Assembly (NCBI RefSeq): GCF_002354895.1
Contig: NZ_CP023439.1
Span: forward strand, 806,001-870,000
From: Thauera sp. K11
GTDB taxonomy: Bacteria; Pseudomonadota; Gammaproteobacteria; Burkholderiales; Rhodocyclaceae
Reading direction: 5' to 3'
DNA: 64,000 nucleotides
The notes under the pieces: generated by a model
What the model was told of the DNA's origin: nothing
The model's database searches: none
Seen by the model: only the letters and a program-made list of their open reading frames with translations
Part shown: positions 17,101-32,205 of the stretch, piece by piece
Layout: the number at the start of each line of letters is the position of its first letter
Position numbering within the stretch: the first letter of the stretch is position 1
Position numbers and translations under genes: made by a program

Positions 17101-18180
17101 ATGATCTTCCGCCGCGCCCTCCAACGGGAATTCATCCAGATCGCGGCGGCGGTCTTCGTCGCGCTGTTCGCCATCCTGATCACCACGGTGCTGATCCGGC
17201 TGCTCGGCCAGGCCGCGGGCGGGCGCGTGCCGTCCGACGCGGTGCTGGCGCTGATCGGCTTCGGCGCGCTGTCCGAGGTGCCGACCGTGCTGACGCTGAC
17301 CCTGTTCATCGCGGTGCTGGTGTCGCTGTCGCGCAGCTACCGGGATTCCGAGATGGTGGTGTGGTTCGCCTCCGGCGTGCCGCTCACCGCCTGGATCGGC
17401 CCGGTGCTGCGCTTCGCCCTGCCGCTGGTGGCGGTGATCGCGGGGGGCACGCTGTTCCTGGCGCCGTGGGCGCAGCACAAGAGCGCCGACTACAAGGAGC
17501 GGCTGGAGAGCCGCGACGACACGCAGCGCGTGGCGCCGGGCGTGTTCCGCGAATCCGCCGGCGCGCGGCGGGTGTTCTTCGTCGAGACCGGCGCCGGTGA
17601 GGACGGGCGCGTGCGCAACGTGTTCGTCAGCGACGAGAGCGGCGGGCGGCTGAGCGTGATCGCCTCGTCGCAGGGCTATCTGCACGCCGACGCCGACGGC
17701 CGCCGCTTCGTGGTGCTGGAGAAGGGGCGCCGCTACGACGGCGAGCCGGGCACGCCGGAATACCGCGTGATGGAGTTCGAGCGCTACGAGGTGCAGATCG
17801 AGCAGGCGCAGGTCGCGGCGAGGCCGGCGCGCACGCGCACGATGCCGACGGTCGAACTGCTGCGCGAGGGCGATGCGCGCAGCCTGGGCGAACTCGTCGG
17901 GCGCATCGGCATGCCGCTGGCGGCGGTGCTGCTCGCCCTGATGGCGATCCCGCTGTCCTTCGTCAATCCGCGCGCCGGCCGCGCCAACAACATGCTGTTC
18001 GCGCTGCTGACCTACCTGATCTACAGCAATGCGATCTCCGTGTGCCAGTCCTGGGTCGCGCAGGGGCGGCTCGGGGTCGCGCTCGGCCTGCTGCTGCCGC
18101 ACCTGGTCGTGCTGGTGCTGCTGGCGCTGATGTTCTACCGCCGGCTGGCAGTCTCTCCCTTCTGGCGCGCGCGCGCATGA
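17101..18180 (+). CDS. lptF: LPS export permease LptF
   Basis: LptF and LptG form the inner-membrane part of the LptB2FG ABC transporter that extracts lipopolysaccharide. The 359-residue product has the expected layout: two helices near the N-terminus (FIQIAAAVFVALFAILITTVL and a second around residue 55), a third near 100, a periplasmic jellyroll domain (about 125-260) and three C-terminal helices. The N-terminus MIFRRALQREFIQ is typical. It overlaps lptG by four bases (ATGA). The ATPase gene lptB is elsewhere. Confidence 0.96.
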   Translation: MIFRRALQREFIQIAAAVFVALFAILITTVLIRLLGQAAGGRVPSDAVLALIGFGALSEVPTVLTLTLFIAVLVSLSRSYRDSEMVVWFASGVPLTAWIGPVLRFALPLVAVIAGGTLFLAPWAQHKSADYKERLESRDDTQRVAPGVFRESAGARRVFFVETGAGEDGRVRNVFVSDESGGRLSVIASSQGYLHADADGRRFVVLEKGRRYDGEPGTPEYRVMEFERYEVQIEQAQVAARPARTRTMPTVELLREGDARSLGELVGRIGMPLAAVLLALMAIPLSFVNPRAGRANNMLFALLTYLIYSNAISVCQSWVAQGRLGVALGLLLPHLVVLVLLALMFYRRLAVSPFWRARA

Positions 18181-19253
18181 ACAGGGTCTTGTTCGGCCAT
18201 CTCGCGCGCGAGATCTACGGTGCCACCGCGATCGTGCTGGTGGCCTTCCTCGGCCTGTTCGCCTTCTTCGATTTCATCAACGAACTCGAGGACGTCGGCA
18301 AGGGCGGCTACCAGGTGCATCACGCCCTGGCCTACGTGGCGATGCTGGTGCCCGGCCGCGTGTATGAACTGATGCCGGTGGCGGTACTGATCGGCACGCT
18401 GTACGCGCTGACCGCGCTCGCCCGCCAGTCCGAGATCACCGTGATGCGGGCGTCGGGCCTGTCGACCGCGGCCATGCTGCGCATGCTCGGCCTGATCGGC
18501 AGCCTGTTCGTGGTGCTGACCTTCGTCTTCGGCGAATATCTCGCGCCGCCGGCGGAGAGCGCCGCCCAGCAGTGGCGGCTGACGGCGACCAATTCGGCCG
18601 TGTCGCAGCAACTGCGCACCGGCCTGTGGGTCAAGGACGGCCCGATGGTGATCAACGTGCGCACGCTGCTGCCCGACCGCAGCATGGAGCGGGCGCGCGT
18701 CTACACCTTCGACGAAGCCTACAAGCTGAGTTCGCTGGCCGAGGCGAAGCGGGGCGTCTATGACGGCGACGGCCGCTGGCGCCTGCTGGACGTGGTGCGC
18801 ACCCGGTTCCTGGACGGCCGTACCGAGGTCGAGCGGGTGCCCGAGTTCATCTGGCACTCCGAACTGACGCCCGAGGTGCTCAGCGTGCTGATGGTGGTGC
18901 CCGAGCGCATGTCGGTGGGCAACCTGTGGGCCTACACCCAGCACCTGAAGGAGAACCAGCAGAACGCGGACCGCTACGAGATCGCGCTGTGGAAGAAGGT
19001 GGTGTATCCGCTCGCCGTGCTGGTCATGATGGCGCTGGCGCTCCCCTTCGCCCTGACCCACGACCGCATGAGCAACGTCAGCATGAAGGTCTTCCTCGGC
19101 GTGATGCTGGGGGTGACCTTCCACCTGCTGAACGGCCTGTTCTCGAACCTGGGCGTGATCAACGCCTGGAATCCCGCGCTGGCCGCGGTCACGCCCAGCC
19201 TGCTCTTCCTGAGTGCCGCGGCGCTGATGCTGCACATGGTGGATCGCCGCTGA
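18177..19253 (+). CDS. lptG: LPS export permease LptG
   Basis: LptG is the partner of LptF in the LPS exporter. The 358-residue product has the same six-helix/jellyroll plan, with N-terminal FGHLAREIYGATAIVLVAFLG and the conserved FFDFINELEDVGKGGY segment, and ends in helices around FHLLNGLFSNLGVINAW. Translation is coupled to lptF through the ATGA overlap. Transcription converges on rplS across a shared hairpin. Confidence 0.96.
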   Translation: MNRVLFGHLAREIYGATAIVLVAFLGLFAFFDFINELEDVGKGGYQVHHALAYVAMLVPGRVYELMPVAVLIGTLYALTALARQSEITVMRASGLSTAAMLRMLGLIGSLFVVLTFVFGEYLAPPAESAAQQWRLTATNSAVSQQLRTGLWVKDGPMVINVRTLLPDRSMERARVYTFDEAYKLSSLAEAKRGVYDGDGRWRLLDVVRTRFLDGRTEVERVPEFIWHSELTPEVLSVLMVVPERMSVGNLWAYTQHLKENQQNADRYEIALWKKVVYPLAVLVMMALALPFALTHDRMSNVSMKVFLGVMLGVTFHLLNGLFSNLGVINAWNPALAAVTPSLLFLSAAALMLHMVDRR

Positions 19254-19315
19254 GCCGGGCACGGCCGGCCGCCGCAGGGCGGCGAAGGCCGTCCGCCCGG
19301 CGCGCCAAAAAGAAA

Positions 19316-19333
19316 ACGGGCCCGGAGGCCCGT
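19316..19333 (-). terminator. terminator after rplS (shared with lptG)
   Basis: A 7-bp stem (ACGGGCC/GGCCCGT) with a 4-base loop lies between the convergent lptG and rplS genes. On the minus strand it is followed by TTTTCTTTTT, so it acts chiefly as the intrinsic terminator of the rpsP-rimM-trmD-rplS operon. Confidence 0.88.
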
Positions 19334-19364
19334 CTTCCCGTTGCTGCCGGCAGCGGTGCTGCGA

Positions 19365-19766
19365 TCAGCCCTGCTGCTGCGCCGCCTTCTTCGCAGCGGC
19401 GGCCTTGTAGTCCAGCTTTTCCTTGATGCGTGCCGACTTGCCCGAGCGCTGGCGCAGGTAGTACAGCTTGGCGCGACGCACGTCACCGCGGCGCTTCACG
19501 TCGATCGAGGCGAGCAGCGGCGAGTAGGTCTGGAACGTCCGCTCCACGCCTTCGCCCGAAGAGATCTTGCGGACGATGAAGGACGAGTTCAGGCCCCGGT
19601 TGCGCTTCGCGATCACCACGCCTTCGTACGCCTGCAGACGTTCGCGCGTGCCTTCCTTCACCTTCACCTGGACGACCACGGTGTCGCCGGGTGCGAATTC
19701 GGGAATGGTCCGGCCCTGCAGGATGCGGGCCATCTCTTCCTGTTCGAGTTGCTGGATCAGGTTCAT
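19365..19766 (-). CDS. rplS: 50S ribosomal protein L19
   Basis: L19 sits at the 30S-50S interface. The 133-residue protein starts [16 protein letters not shown] and contains [23 protein letters not shown] and [19 protein letters not shown], all diagnostic. It carries a short Ala/Lys/Gln-rich C-terminal extension. GGAGTG precedes the start. It is the last gene of the rpsP operon. The upstream open frame has no alternative start worth using. Confidence 0.98.
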   Translation of the reverse strand: MNLIQQLEQEEMARILQGRTIPEFAPGDTVVVQVKVKEGTRERLQAYEGVVIAKRNRGLNSSFIVRKISSGEGVERTFQTYSPLLASIDVKRRGDVRRAKLYYLRQRSGKSARIKEKLDYKAAAAKKAAQQQG

Positions 19767-19860
19767 TGCATTCACTCCAATGTCGTCGGCCTCGGTCTGT
19801 CGCCTCGGCCTGGCCGCAGAGCAGGTCGCCACCTGGTGCGTGCCGTTTGTCGTCGAGCCT

Positions 19861-20637
19861 TCAGGCGATGCCGCCGCCCCCAGCTCCGGCTTGCTCCCGC
19901 CTGAATTCCTCAAGCAGGTTCAATTCTGTCTTGCTCAACTGTCGTCCGGCCAGCAGGTCGGGACGGCGCTGCCATGTGCGGCCCAGTGCCTGCTTGAGCC
20001 GCCAGCGGCGGATCGCCGCGTGGTTGCCCGACAGCAGCACGTCGGGCACCCGTTCGTTCTCGTACATCTCCGGCCGCGTGTAGTGCGGACAGTCCAGCAG
20101 GCCGTCGGCGAAGGAATCCTCCTGCGCCGAGTCGGCGGTGTTCAGTGCGCCGGGCAACTGGCGCACGATCGCATCGAGCATCACCATCGCCGGCAGTTCG
20201 CCGCCCGACAGCACGAAGTCGCCGAGCGAGACTTCCTCATCCACCTCGCGGTCGATCAGGCGCTGATCGACCCCTTCATAGCGGCCGCACAGCAGGATCA
20301 GTGCGGGCCGGTGCGCAAGCTCCATCACCATCGCCTGATCCAGCCTGCGCCCCTGCGGCGACAGGTAGATCAGCTTGCCGCTCTCGCCCAGGGCCGCGGC
20401 CTGCGCCTCCTGCGCCCGGCGGATCGACTTCTGCAGCGGCTCGGCCAGCATCACCATGCCGGGGCCGCCACCGTAGGGCCTGTCGTCCACCGTGCGATGC
20501 ACGTCGGTGGCGAAATCGCGCGGATTGTGGAACGCGATGTCGTACAGGCCGCGATCCTTCGCCCGCCGCGTGATGCCGCTGCCGGTGAGCGCCGCGAACA
20601 TCTCCGGAAACAGGGTCACGACGTCGTAGCGGCGCAT
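19861..20637 (-). CDS. trmD: tRNA (guanine-37-N1)-methyltransferase TrmD
   Basis: TrmD methylates G37 of tRNAs read by CNN codons, using S-adenosylmethionine bound in a trefoil knot, and prevents +1 frameshifting. The 258-residue product opens [17 protein letters not shown] and has the knot sequences [12 protein letters not shown] and [14 protein letters not shown]. The DNA-contact motif [22 protein letters not shown] is complete. It lies 86 bp after rimM in the ribosomal operon. Confidence 0.98.
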   Translation of the reverse strand: MRRYDVVTLFPEMFAALTGSGITRRAKDRGLYDIAFHNPRDFATDVHRTVDDRPYGGGPGMVMLAEPLQKSIRRAQEAQAAALGESGKLIYLSPQGRRLDQAMVMELAHRPALILLCGRYEGVDQRLIDREVDEEVSLGDFVLSGGELPAMVMLDAIVRQLPGALNTADSAQEDSFADGLLDCPHYTRPEMYENERVPDVLLSGNHAAIRRWRLKQALGRTWQRRPDLLAGRQLSKTELNLLEEFRREQAGAGGGGIA

Positions 20638-20723
20638 GCCGCCGGCCAGTTCTCGTGCCGTCCGTCCATTCTCCGGCGAGACGGTACCCGCCGTTGCCTC
20701 TTCAGCCGTCACCAGTCCCGCCG

Positions 20724-21242
20724 TCACCAGTCCTTTTCCCACGCCACCCGGATGCGTCCGGTGCCGAGGTCCACGTCCAGCACGTAGGCCGCGACGAAGG
20801 GAATCAGGCGTTCCGCCGCATCCTCGCCTGCACCGTCGCGCACCTGCAGCACGTCGTGGGCGCCGGTCGAGATCAGCGAGGACACGGTGCCGAGCGCCTC
20901 GCCGGCTTCGTTCTCCACCGCCAGGCCGACCAGGTCGCCCCAGTAGTATTCGCCTTCGGCGGGCCTGGGCAACGCTTCGCGCGGCGCGCCGACGTAGCAG
21001 CCGTCCAGCGCCTCGGCGGCATTGCGGTCGGGCACTTCGCGAAAGGCGGCGACCACGCCCTTGCCGTGCAGCCGGAAGCCGCTCAGCGTGAGCGGCTTCC
21101 ACTGCGCCGCGGGGGCGTCGTCATGCTCGGCCAGCCACCAGTGCGGCATCGTCTTCCAGGCCGCCGGATCGTCGCCGAAGGGATGGACCTTGACCCAGCC
21201 CTGAACGCCGAAAGGGGCGACGATGCGCCCCAGTACGATCAT
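20724..21242 (-). CDS. rimM: 16S rRNA processing protein RimM
   Basis: RimM binds S19 and assists maturation of the 30S head. The 172-residue product has the N-terminal RimM barrel ([21 protein letters not shown]) and the C-terminal PRC-like barrel ([23 protein letters not shown]). The ATG is chosen because the open frame upstream runs through rpsP. It lies 35 bp after rpsP in the same operon. Confidence 0.97.
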   Translation of the reverse strand: MIVLGRIVAPFGVQGWVKVHPFGDDPAAWKTMPHWWLAEHDDAPAAQWKPLTLSGFRLHGKGVVAAFREVPDRNAAEALDGCYVGAPREALPRPAEGEYYWGDLVGLAVENEAGEALGTVSSLISTGAHDVLQVRDGAGEDAAERLIPFVAAYVLDVDLGTGRIRVAWEKDW

Positions 21243-21277
21243 GCTTGCGAGCCCCGGACGGAGCCGCCGGCCCGGAT

Positions 21278-21526
21278 TCAGGCGGCCTTGGCGGCCTGCT
21301 TGACCAGGCGGGCGACCGTCGGCGAAAGCTGGGCGCCGTTTTGTTCCCAGTAGGCCAGGCGCTCGGCGTTCACGACGAGGTTCTTCTCGGCGCCGGAAGC
21401 CACCGGATTGTAGTAACCCACGCGCTCGATGAAGCGGCCGTCGCGGCGATTGCGGGAATCGGCCGCTACGATGTTGAAGAACGGGCGCTTCTTGGCGCCA
21501 CCACGGGCAAGGCGAATGACGACCAT
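21278..21526 (-). CDS. rpsP: 30S ribosomal protein S16
   Basis: S16 is needed for early 30S assembly. The 82-residue product [20 protein letters not shown]...IERVGYYNP is diagnostic. It is first in the operon; AGGGAAATCAG precedes the ATG and a strong promoter lies about 40 bases upstream. Confidence 0.98.
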   Translation of the reverse strand: MVVIRLARGGAKKRPFFNIVAADSRNRRDGRFIERVGYYNPVASGAEKNLVVNAERLAYWEQNGAQLSPTVARLVKQAAKAA

Positions 21527-21562
21527 CTGATTTCCCTGATCGGTAGATGCGAAAAGCGCAAA

Positions 21563-21591
21563 ATCTTACGGCAAAGCACCCTGTTCGGCAA
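21563..21591 (-). promoter_or_regulatory. rpsP operon promoter
   Basis: On the minus strand TTGCCG and TAAGAT are separated by exactly 17 bases. The -10 box ends 37 bases before the rpsP start codon. This is the best sigma70-like promoter in the window and fits a highly expressed ribosomal operon. Confidence 0.72.
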
Positions 21592-21730
21592 GAATTTTCT
21601 TTGCCGTCAGTCGCATGGGCGGACCGGGGCGAGTCTGCCGGGGCGCCCGGGTGCATGTCCGGAAGCCAAACTTGAATACAATGGCTTCCTTTCGATGCCC
21701 GCCCCGCCTTTACCCGACCCGTCAGTACCC

Positions 21731-23259
21731 ATGGCTGAAACCGAGCGCACCTCCGATCCGGCCGATGCCATCCTGCAATGGCTCGCAGCCGAGCCCGACG
21801 CCGACCTCGTGGCCGAACTCGGCGCCTTGCGGGCGCACCTTGCAGCCATTTCCGGCGACCCCGACAGGGTGCAGGGCGGCTTGGAGATGCTGCAGCAGTT
21901 CGGTGCGCGGGCGCTGGATGCGTGCGGGCGACTGCGCCCGCGCCTGCTCGATGCCGCGCTGCCCTTGTCGCGCGAGCTGCACGTGGCGGCCGATGCGCTG
22001 GTCGAATTGCTGCGGGACATCGCAACCGCCATCGAGCGCCTGGAGGCGCGGCGCGAAACGCGGTGGCTGCGCTTCGGCAGGGAGGAAGCCGAGCGCGGCG
22101 GCGAGCAGGCGTTTGCGCTGATCAGCGAGGCCCACATCATCGTGTCGATGTCGGGAGCCTCGGCGCCGGAAGGGCTGTGGCGTAGCGCGCACGCCCTCGG
22201 CGGCATGGCGAGGGAGGCCGGGCACGACGTCGACGAAGCCGCGGTGCGGCGCCTGTTCCTGTATCGCCGCATGCTGGCGGCCGCGGTGGCGCAGCCGGAG
22301 AGCCTGACCCCGCGCGAATCATCCTGGATGTTCGACTATCTCGATTCCATCGCGATGCAGGCGCAACTGTCGCACGAGCCCGTCGAGCCGTCGGCCGCCG
22401 GGTACTGGATCGACCTGGCCGGCGATGCGCCGCCCGTCGCGGTCTGCCGGCGCCCGCCGCCGGCCGGCGCCGGCCGGCGCCCGCCGCCGGCCGGCGCCGC
22501 CTTGTGCTACTTCAGCCCGGCGTCGCTGGCGCCGCGCACGCGCGAGCACATCGAGTGGCTCGAGACCCGCATGATCGAAGCCGAAGTGAACAGCCTGGAG
22601 ATCGATGGCGAACCGCTCGCGCCCGACGTGGCCGGCCTGCCGCTCGGGCTGGCGCCGGCGGAGATCCTGTCGCTGCTGCGCCGGTTGCGCGATCGCTGGG
22701 CGATGCCGCCGCTGCGGGAACAGCCGAGGCGGCGCCACCGGTACGCGGTGCAGGTCTGCGTCGGGCTGCGCGCGGTGTGGGAACTGGGGCGGGGCGCGAT
22801 CGGGGCGGCGCGCATCGCCGAGTGGATGGTGTTGAACGAGAGTCCGGGCGGGTACGCGATCATGAGCGTGTCCGGCGTCCAGGGCACGGTCGCCGCCGGC
22901 ATGGTGGTCGCGCTGCGGCGCGATGTCGCCGAGCCGTGGACGGTGTGCATCGTGCGCTGGGTGCGCAGCGACGATCCGGACCAGATCGAACTCGGCCTGC
23001 AGACGATGTCGCAGAGCTTTGCGTCGATCCAGCTCGGGTTTCGCGGCAGCGAGGTCCGGACCACGTCGCCCGGCCTGATGCTGCCCGCCATGCCGCCGGT
23101 GCGCCGCAACGCCGTCATCCTGGCGCCGGCCGGCACCTATACCTCGCGGCGCTTCGTCTTCGTGCGCGAGGGGCCGCCGCTCTACGTGGCTCAGGGGCGG
23201 GCGCTGGGGCTCGACATGCAGACGGCGAACGTCGAGATGTTCCAGTACGAGACCGATCC

Positions 23260-23272
<13 letters not shown>
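21731..23272 (+). CDS. PilZ-like domain protein of unknown function
   Basis: This 513-residue soluble protein has an Ala/Leu/Arg-rich helical N-terminal half and, from about residue 335, an RRRHRY segment followed by a beta-rich part (VLNESPGGYAIMSV, MVVALR, CIVRWVRSDDPDQIELGLQT). The latter resembles PilZ domains, which bind cyclic di-GMP through an RxxxR and a D/NxSxxG motif; here NESPGG is a near match, so ligand binding is uncertain. A linker of RRPPPAGAG repeats separates the halves. An ATG 36 bases upstream is an alternative start; I prefer the inner one because a TACAAT box lies at about 21676. The 3' end overlaps the convergent YihY gene by 13 bp. Confidence 0.7.
22446..22499 (+). repeat. 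perfect 27-bp tandem duplication, G/C only
   Basis: Two identical 27-base units lie head to tail inside the PilZ-like gene, encoding RRPPPAGAG twice. All 54 bases are G or C, and the unit contains palindromic GGCGCC and GCCGGC segments. Being a multiple of three, it keeps the frame and lengthens a flexible linker, which marks it as a likely slippage site. Confidence 0.92.
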
Positions 23273-25557
<2,285 letters not shown>

Positions 25558-25591
25558 GCGCGGAACCGTCGCGAGGAGGATGCCGCAACTG

Positions 25592-25629
25592 CGGCCGGGG
25601 CCGCTGCGCGACGGCAGCGGCCCCGGCCG
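25592..25629 (+). terminator. intrinsic terminator after wrbA operon
   Basis: A perfect 16-bp GC-rich stem with a 6-base loop is followed by GCTTTTCCCTT. It lies between the convergent DUF2069 gene and leuA. The T-run is on the plus-strand side, so it mainly ends wrbA transcription. Confidence 0.88.
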
Positions 25630-25659
25630 GCTTTTCCCTTCCTGCGCGGCGCGCCGATT

Positions 25660-27198
<1,539 letters not shown>

Positions 27199-27230
27199 GT
27201 GCGGCTCCCGGAGTCGGATGCAGAGAAGGG

Positions 27231-28037
27231 TTACGCGCCAGGATGCTCGTCGGCCGGGCCTGGGGGCGGATTCGCCGGCGCGGACCCGTTCGCCGCCGGC
27301 TTCTTCCTGAGATTCCAGATCCACAGCACGTAGCCCGAGGCGGCATAGGCGAGGAAGAGCGCGAACAGCACGCCCGGCGGATAGCTCGACACCAGCGCGA
27401 AGGCCATCACCAGCGCGATGACGACGATGAAGGGCACGCTCTTGCGCAGGTTGATGTTCTTGCCGCTCCAGAACATCACGTTGCTGATCATCGACAGGCC
27501 CGCGAACACCGTCAGCGCGCAGGCATACCAGCGCACGTCGTCGCCGGCGACGCCGTTGTCGATGACGACCCACACGAGCCCCGCCACCAGCGCCGCCGCC
27601 GCCGGGCTGGGCAGGCCCTGGAAGAAGCGCTTGTCGATGATCTCGATGTTGGTGTTGAAGCGCGCGAGGCGCAGCGCGGCGCCGGCGCAGTAGATGAAGG
27701 CGGCGATCCAGCCGATCTTGCCCATGTCCTTCAGCGCCCATTCGTAGACCACCAGCGCCGGGGCGACGCCGAACGACACCATGTCGGACAGCGAGTCGTA
27801 CTGCGCGCCGAATTCGCTTTGCGTACGGGTGAGACGTGCGATGCGGCCGTCGAGGCCGTCGAGCACCATGGCCACGAAGATCGCCACGGCAGCCATCTCG
27901 AAGCGCAGGTTCATCGCCTGCACGATGGCGAAGAAACCGGCGAACAGTGCAGCGGTGGTGAACAGGTTGGGCAGGATGTAGATGCCGCGCCTGCGCTTGT
28001 CGAGGGGAATCAGGGGGGTGCGGTCTGGATACGCCAC
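27231..28037 (-). CDS. pssA: CDP-diacylglycerol--serine O-phosphatidyltransferase
   Basis: PssA makes phosphatidylserine, precursor of phosphatidylethanolamine, in the inner membrane. The 268-residue protein has the CDP-alcohol phosphotransferase motif with Asp60-Gly61, Asp63-Gly64, Ala67-Arg68, Gly77, Asp81 and Asp85, and six to eight hydrophobic segments. It is of the multi-span type II class, unlike the soluble E. coli enzyme. The start is GTG (VAYPDRTPL). Its place between ilvC and leuA is usual for betaproteobacteria. A terminator separates it from ilvC, so it may also have its own promoter. Confidence 0.95.
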   Translation of the reverse strand: MAYPDRTPLIPLDKRRRGIYILPNLFTTAALFAGFFAIVQAMNLRFEMAAVAIFVAMVLDGLDGRIARLTRTQSEFGAQYDSLSDMVSFGVAPALVVYEWALKDMGKIGWIAAFIYCAGAALRLARFNTNIEIIDKRFFQGLPSPAAAALVAGLVWVVIDNGVAGDDVRWYACALTVFAGLSMISNVMFWSGKNINLRKSVPFIVVIALVMAFALVSSYPPGVLFALFLAYAASGYVLWIWNLRKKPAANGSAPANPPPGPADEHPGA

Positions 28038-28144
28038 AGTGTCGGGACCGATGGGTTCGGGACACCGATTCTAGCGCATGCATGGCCCGCGGCGATCGGG
28101 GGGGCCGCGCCGGTGCTGGATGCGGACGGGGCCGGAACGGAAAA

Positions 28145-28172
28145 AGGCCGGCCCCGCGAACGGGGCCGGCCT
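28145..28172 (-). terminator. intrinsic terminator after ilvC
   Basis: An 11-bp perfect stem (AGGCCGGCCCC and complement) with a 6-base loop is followed on the minus strand by TTTTTCCG. It partly isolates ilvBNC from pssA-leuA. Confidence 0.85.
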
Positions 28173-28192
28173 CGGTACCGTGCCGGGAGAAC

Positions 28193-29778
<1,586 letters not shown>

Positions 29779-29825
29779 GTTTGATTCGATCCGGAATGCA
29801 GGGAGTGTGCGCGGCAGGCGGTCGG

Positions 29826-31538
29826 TTACAGGTCCTCGGCGGACAGGATCATCTCGGTGAGACCCTTGCCGCCCTGCACCATCGGGTAGACGTTCTCGGT
29901 CTGGTCCACCTGGAAGTCGAGGAACACGAGATCGTTCCTGTGTTTGACGAACGCCTCGCGCAGCGCGTCCTCGACGTCGGACGGGCGGTCGACGCGGATG
30001 CCGACGTGCCCGTAGGCCGCCGCCAGCCTGGCGAAGTCGGGCAGGGAATCCATGTACGACTCGGAATAGCGTGCGCCGTGGAAGATCTGCTGCCACTGGC
30101 GCACCATGCCGAGGTAGCGGTTGTTGAGGTTGCAGATCTTGATCGGCAGGCGGAACTGCTTGCAGGTAGACAGCTCCTGGATGTTCATCTGGATCGACGC
30201 CTCGCCGGTGATGCAGGCCACCCGGGCGTCGGGATGCGCGAGCTGCGCGCCCATCGCGTAGGGCAGGCCGACGCCCATCGTGCCCAGCCCGCCGGAATTG
30301 AGCCAGCGGCGCGGCCGGTCGAAGCGGTAGTACTGCGCCGCCCACATCTGGTGCTGGCCGACGTCGGAGGTGACGATGGCCTCGCCACCGGTCACTTCCC
30401 ACAGCTTCTGCACGACGAACTGCGGCTTGATGATCTCGTCCGAGTTCTTGTAGGCCATGCAGTCGCGGCTGCGCCATTCCTCGATCTGCTTCCACCAGGC
30501 GGAGAGGTGGTCGGCATTGGGCCGCGCGGCGCCGGCCTCGAGCTGGCGGATCATCTCGTCGAGCACTTCGCGCACGTCGCCGACGATGGGCACGTCCACC
30601 TTCACCCGCTTGGAGATCGACGACGGGTCGATGTCGACGTGGATGATCTTGCGCGGTTCCTCGGCGAAGTGCGCCGGATTGCCGATCACGCGGTCGTCGA
30701 AGCGGGCGCCCACCGCCAGCAGCACGTCGCAGTAGTGCATCGACATGTTGGCCTCGTAGGTGCCGTGCATGCCGGGCATGCCCAGGAACTGGCGGTCGCT
30801 CGCCGGGTAGCCGCCCAGGCCCATCAGCGTGTTGGTGACCGGGTAGCCCAGCAGGCGGGTGAGGCGGGTGAGCTGTTCGGCCGCGTCCGCCAGCACTACG
30901 CCGCCGCCGGTGTAGATCATCGGCCGCCGGGCTTCGAGCAGCAGTTGCACCGCCTTCTTGATCTGGCCCTGGTGTCCGCGCACCACCGGGTTGTACGAGC
31001 GCATCGAGATCTCCCTCGGATACTCGTACTCGCACCTGGCGATGGTGATGTCCTTCGGAATGTCGACCAGCACCGGGCCGGGGCGGCCGGTCCGCGCCAG
31101 GTAGAAAGCCTTCTTGAGCGTGATGGCGATGTCGCGCACGTCGCGCACGAGGAAGTTGTGCTTCACACAGGGGCGGGTGATGCCCACCGTGTCGACCTCC
31201 TGGAACGCGTCCTGGCCGATGGCGGCGGTGGGTACCTGGCCGGAGATGATGACGATCGGGATGGAGTCGCAGTAGGCGGTGGCGATGCCGGTGACGGCAT
31301 TGGTCGCGCCCGGGCCGGAGGTGACCAGCGCCACGCCGACCTTCTCGGTGCTGCGGGCGAAGCCGTCCGCGGCGTGCACCGCGGCCTGCTCGTGGCGCAC
31401 CAGGACGTGGCGTACTTCTTCCTGCTGGAACAGGGCGTCATACAGGTACAGCACCGCACCGCCGGGATAGCCGAAGACATACTCGACCTTTTCTTCCTGC
31501 AGGCACCTGATTACAATTTCTGCCCCGGTCAGCACCAT
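29826..31538 (-). CDS. ilvB: acetolactate synthase catalytic subunit
   Basis: This thiamine-diphosphate enzyme condenses two pyruvates, or pyruvate and 2-oxobutyrate, in the first common step to valine, leucine and isoleucine. The 570-residue product has the VEYVFGYPGGAVLYLYDAL start with the catalytic Glu, the RHEQAAVHAADGFAR loop and the cofactor motif around ITGEASIQMN...LNN. The usual GDG of that motif is GEA here; GEG is common in betaproteobacteria, so Ala is a mild deviation. It is first in the operon; promoter and dyad sequences lie just upstream. Confidence 0.97.
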   Translation of the reverse strand: MVLTGAEIVIRCLQEEKVEYVFGYPGGAVLYLYDALFQQEEVRHVLVRHEQAAVHAADGFARSTEKVGVALVTSGPGATNAVTGIATAYCDSIPIVIISGQVPTAAIGQDAFQEVDTVGITRPCVKHNFLVRDVRDIAITLKKAFYLARTGRPGPVLVDIPKDITIARCEYEYPREISMRSYNPVVRGHQGQIKKAVQLLLEARRPMIYTGGGVVLADAAEQLTRLTRLLGYPVTNTLMGLGGYPASDRQFLGMPGMHGTYEANMSMHYCDVLLAVGARFDDRVIGNPAHFAEEPRKIIHVDIDPSSISKRVKVDVPIVGDVREVLDEMIRQLEAGAARPNADHLSAWWKQIEEWRSRDCMAYKNSDEIIKPQFVVQKLWEVTGGEAIVTSDVGQHQMWAAQYYRFDRPRRWLNSGGLGTMGVGLPYAMGAQLAHPDARVACITGEASIQMNIQELSTCKQFRLPIKICNLNNRYLGMVRQWQQIFHGARYSESYMDSLPDFARLAAAYGHVGIRVDRPSDVEDALREAFVKHRNDLVFLDFQVDQTENVYPMVQGGKGLTEMILSAEDL

Positions 31539-31555
31539 CGCAAACTCGCTCTACA

Positions 31556-31580
31556 AACGTTCAGAGAAACGCCGAACGTT
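31556..31580. promoter_or_regulatory. inverted repeat over the ilvB promoter
   Basis: AACGTTC and GAACGTT form a perfect 7-bp inverted repeat with 11 bases between. It covers the proposed -10 box and the transcription start region of ilvB, the position expected for a repressor operator. The regulator is not identified. It could alternatively form a hairpin at the 5' end of the mRNA. Confidence 0.5.
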
Positions 31581-31604
31581 ACCGGCCCCCACGATTTTGG
31601 TCAA
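31576..31604 (-). promoter_or_regulatory. ilvB operon promoter
   Basis: On the minus strand TTGACC and TAACGT are separated by 17 bases, and the -10 box ends 37 bases before the ilvB ATG. The -35 is near consensus and the -10 is weak, as in regulated promoters. The leader is too short for a translated attenuator. Confidence 0.55.
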
Positions 31605-31701
31605 CGCCGCGAGCCATGCTCCGGCGCGCCCAGCCGCCGCGCATGTACAGGATTTGGCGGTCAATTTCTGCACGAGCGGGCGCCCCCGTTCTCCCACTGG
31701 C

Positions 31702-32202
31702 ATGAAGAGCAAACTTTCCCGAGCCGCATCCCGGCAGACGCCGGCCGAGCCGGCCGCCGCCGCACGGACCGCGGTGGAACTCGCCGGCCTGCGCCGCAGG
31801 CTGGCGAGCATGCTGTACGAATCGCTGCTGCTGCTCGGCGTGCTGGCGCTGACCTTTCTCGTGCCCTATCTGCTGCTCGGCATGGCCGCCGGCATCGCGC
31901 CGTCGGGCTGGGTCGCGTGGCTGCACATCTTCGTCGTGCTCGGCTGCTATTTCGTGTGGTACTGGACGCGGCACGGCCAGACGCTGGCGATGCAGACCTG
32001 GCGCCTCAAGGTGGTGAACGCGGCCGACGGCCGCGCCCCGGGCGCGGCGCAGAGCTGGCTGCGCTATGTGCTGGCATGGCCGTCGGTGCTGTTCTTCGGC
32101 ATCGGCCTGCTGTGGGCGATCCTCGACCGCGACCGCCAGTTCCTGCACGATCGCCTGGCGCGCACCTACGTCGTTCTGCTTCCGGGACGTCCGCAGGGCT
32201 GA
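31702..32202 (+). CDS. RDD-family membrane protein
   Basis: This 166-residue inner-membrane protein contains the RDD domain: the Arg of LRRRLASMLYESLLLLGVLAL in helix 1 and the two Asp of AILDRDRQFLHDRLARTYVV near the end. Three to four hydrophobic segments are seen. Family function is not settled; some members exchange cations. The ATG giving MKSKLSRAASRQ is preferred over an upstream start lying in the ilvB promoter. It is divergent from ilvB. Confidence 0.88.
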   Translation: MKSKLSRAASRQTPAEPAAAARTAVELAGLRRRLASMLYESLLLLGVLALTFLVPYLLLGMAAGIAPSGWVAWLHIFVVLGCYFVWYWTRHGQTLAMQTWRLKVVNAADGRAPGAAQSWLRYVLAWPSVLFFGIGLLWAILDRDRQFLHDRLARTYVVLLPGRPQG

Positions 32203-32205
32203 CGC

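Noticed and set aside
22446..22499. CRISPR-like or minisatellite array
   Set aside because: Only two units without spacers, and it is in frame inside a coding region.
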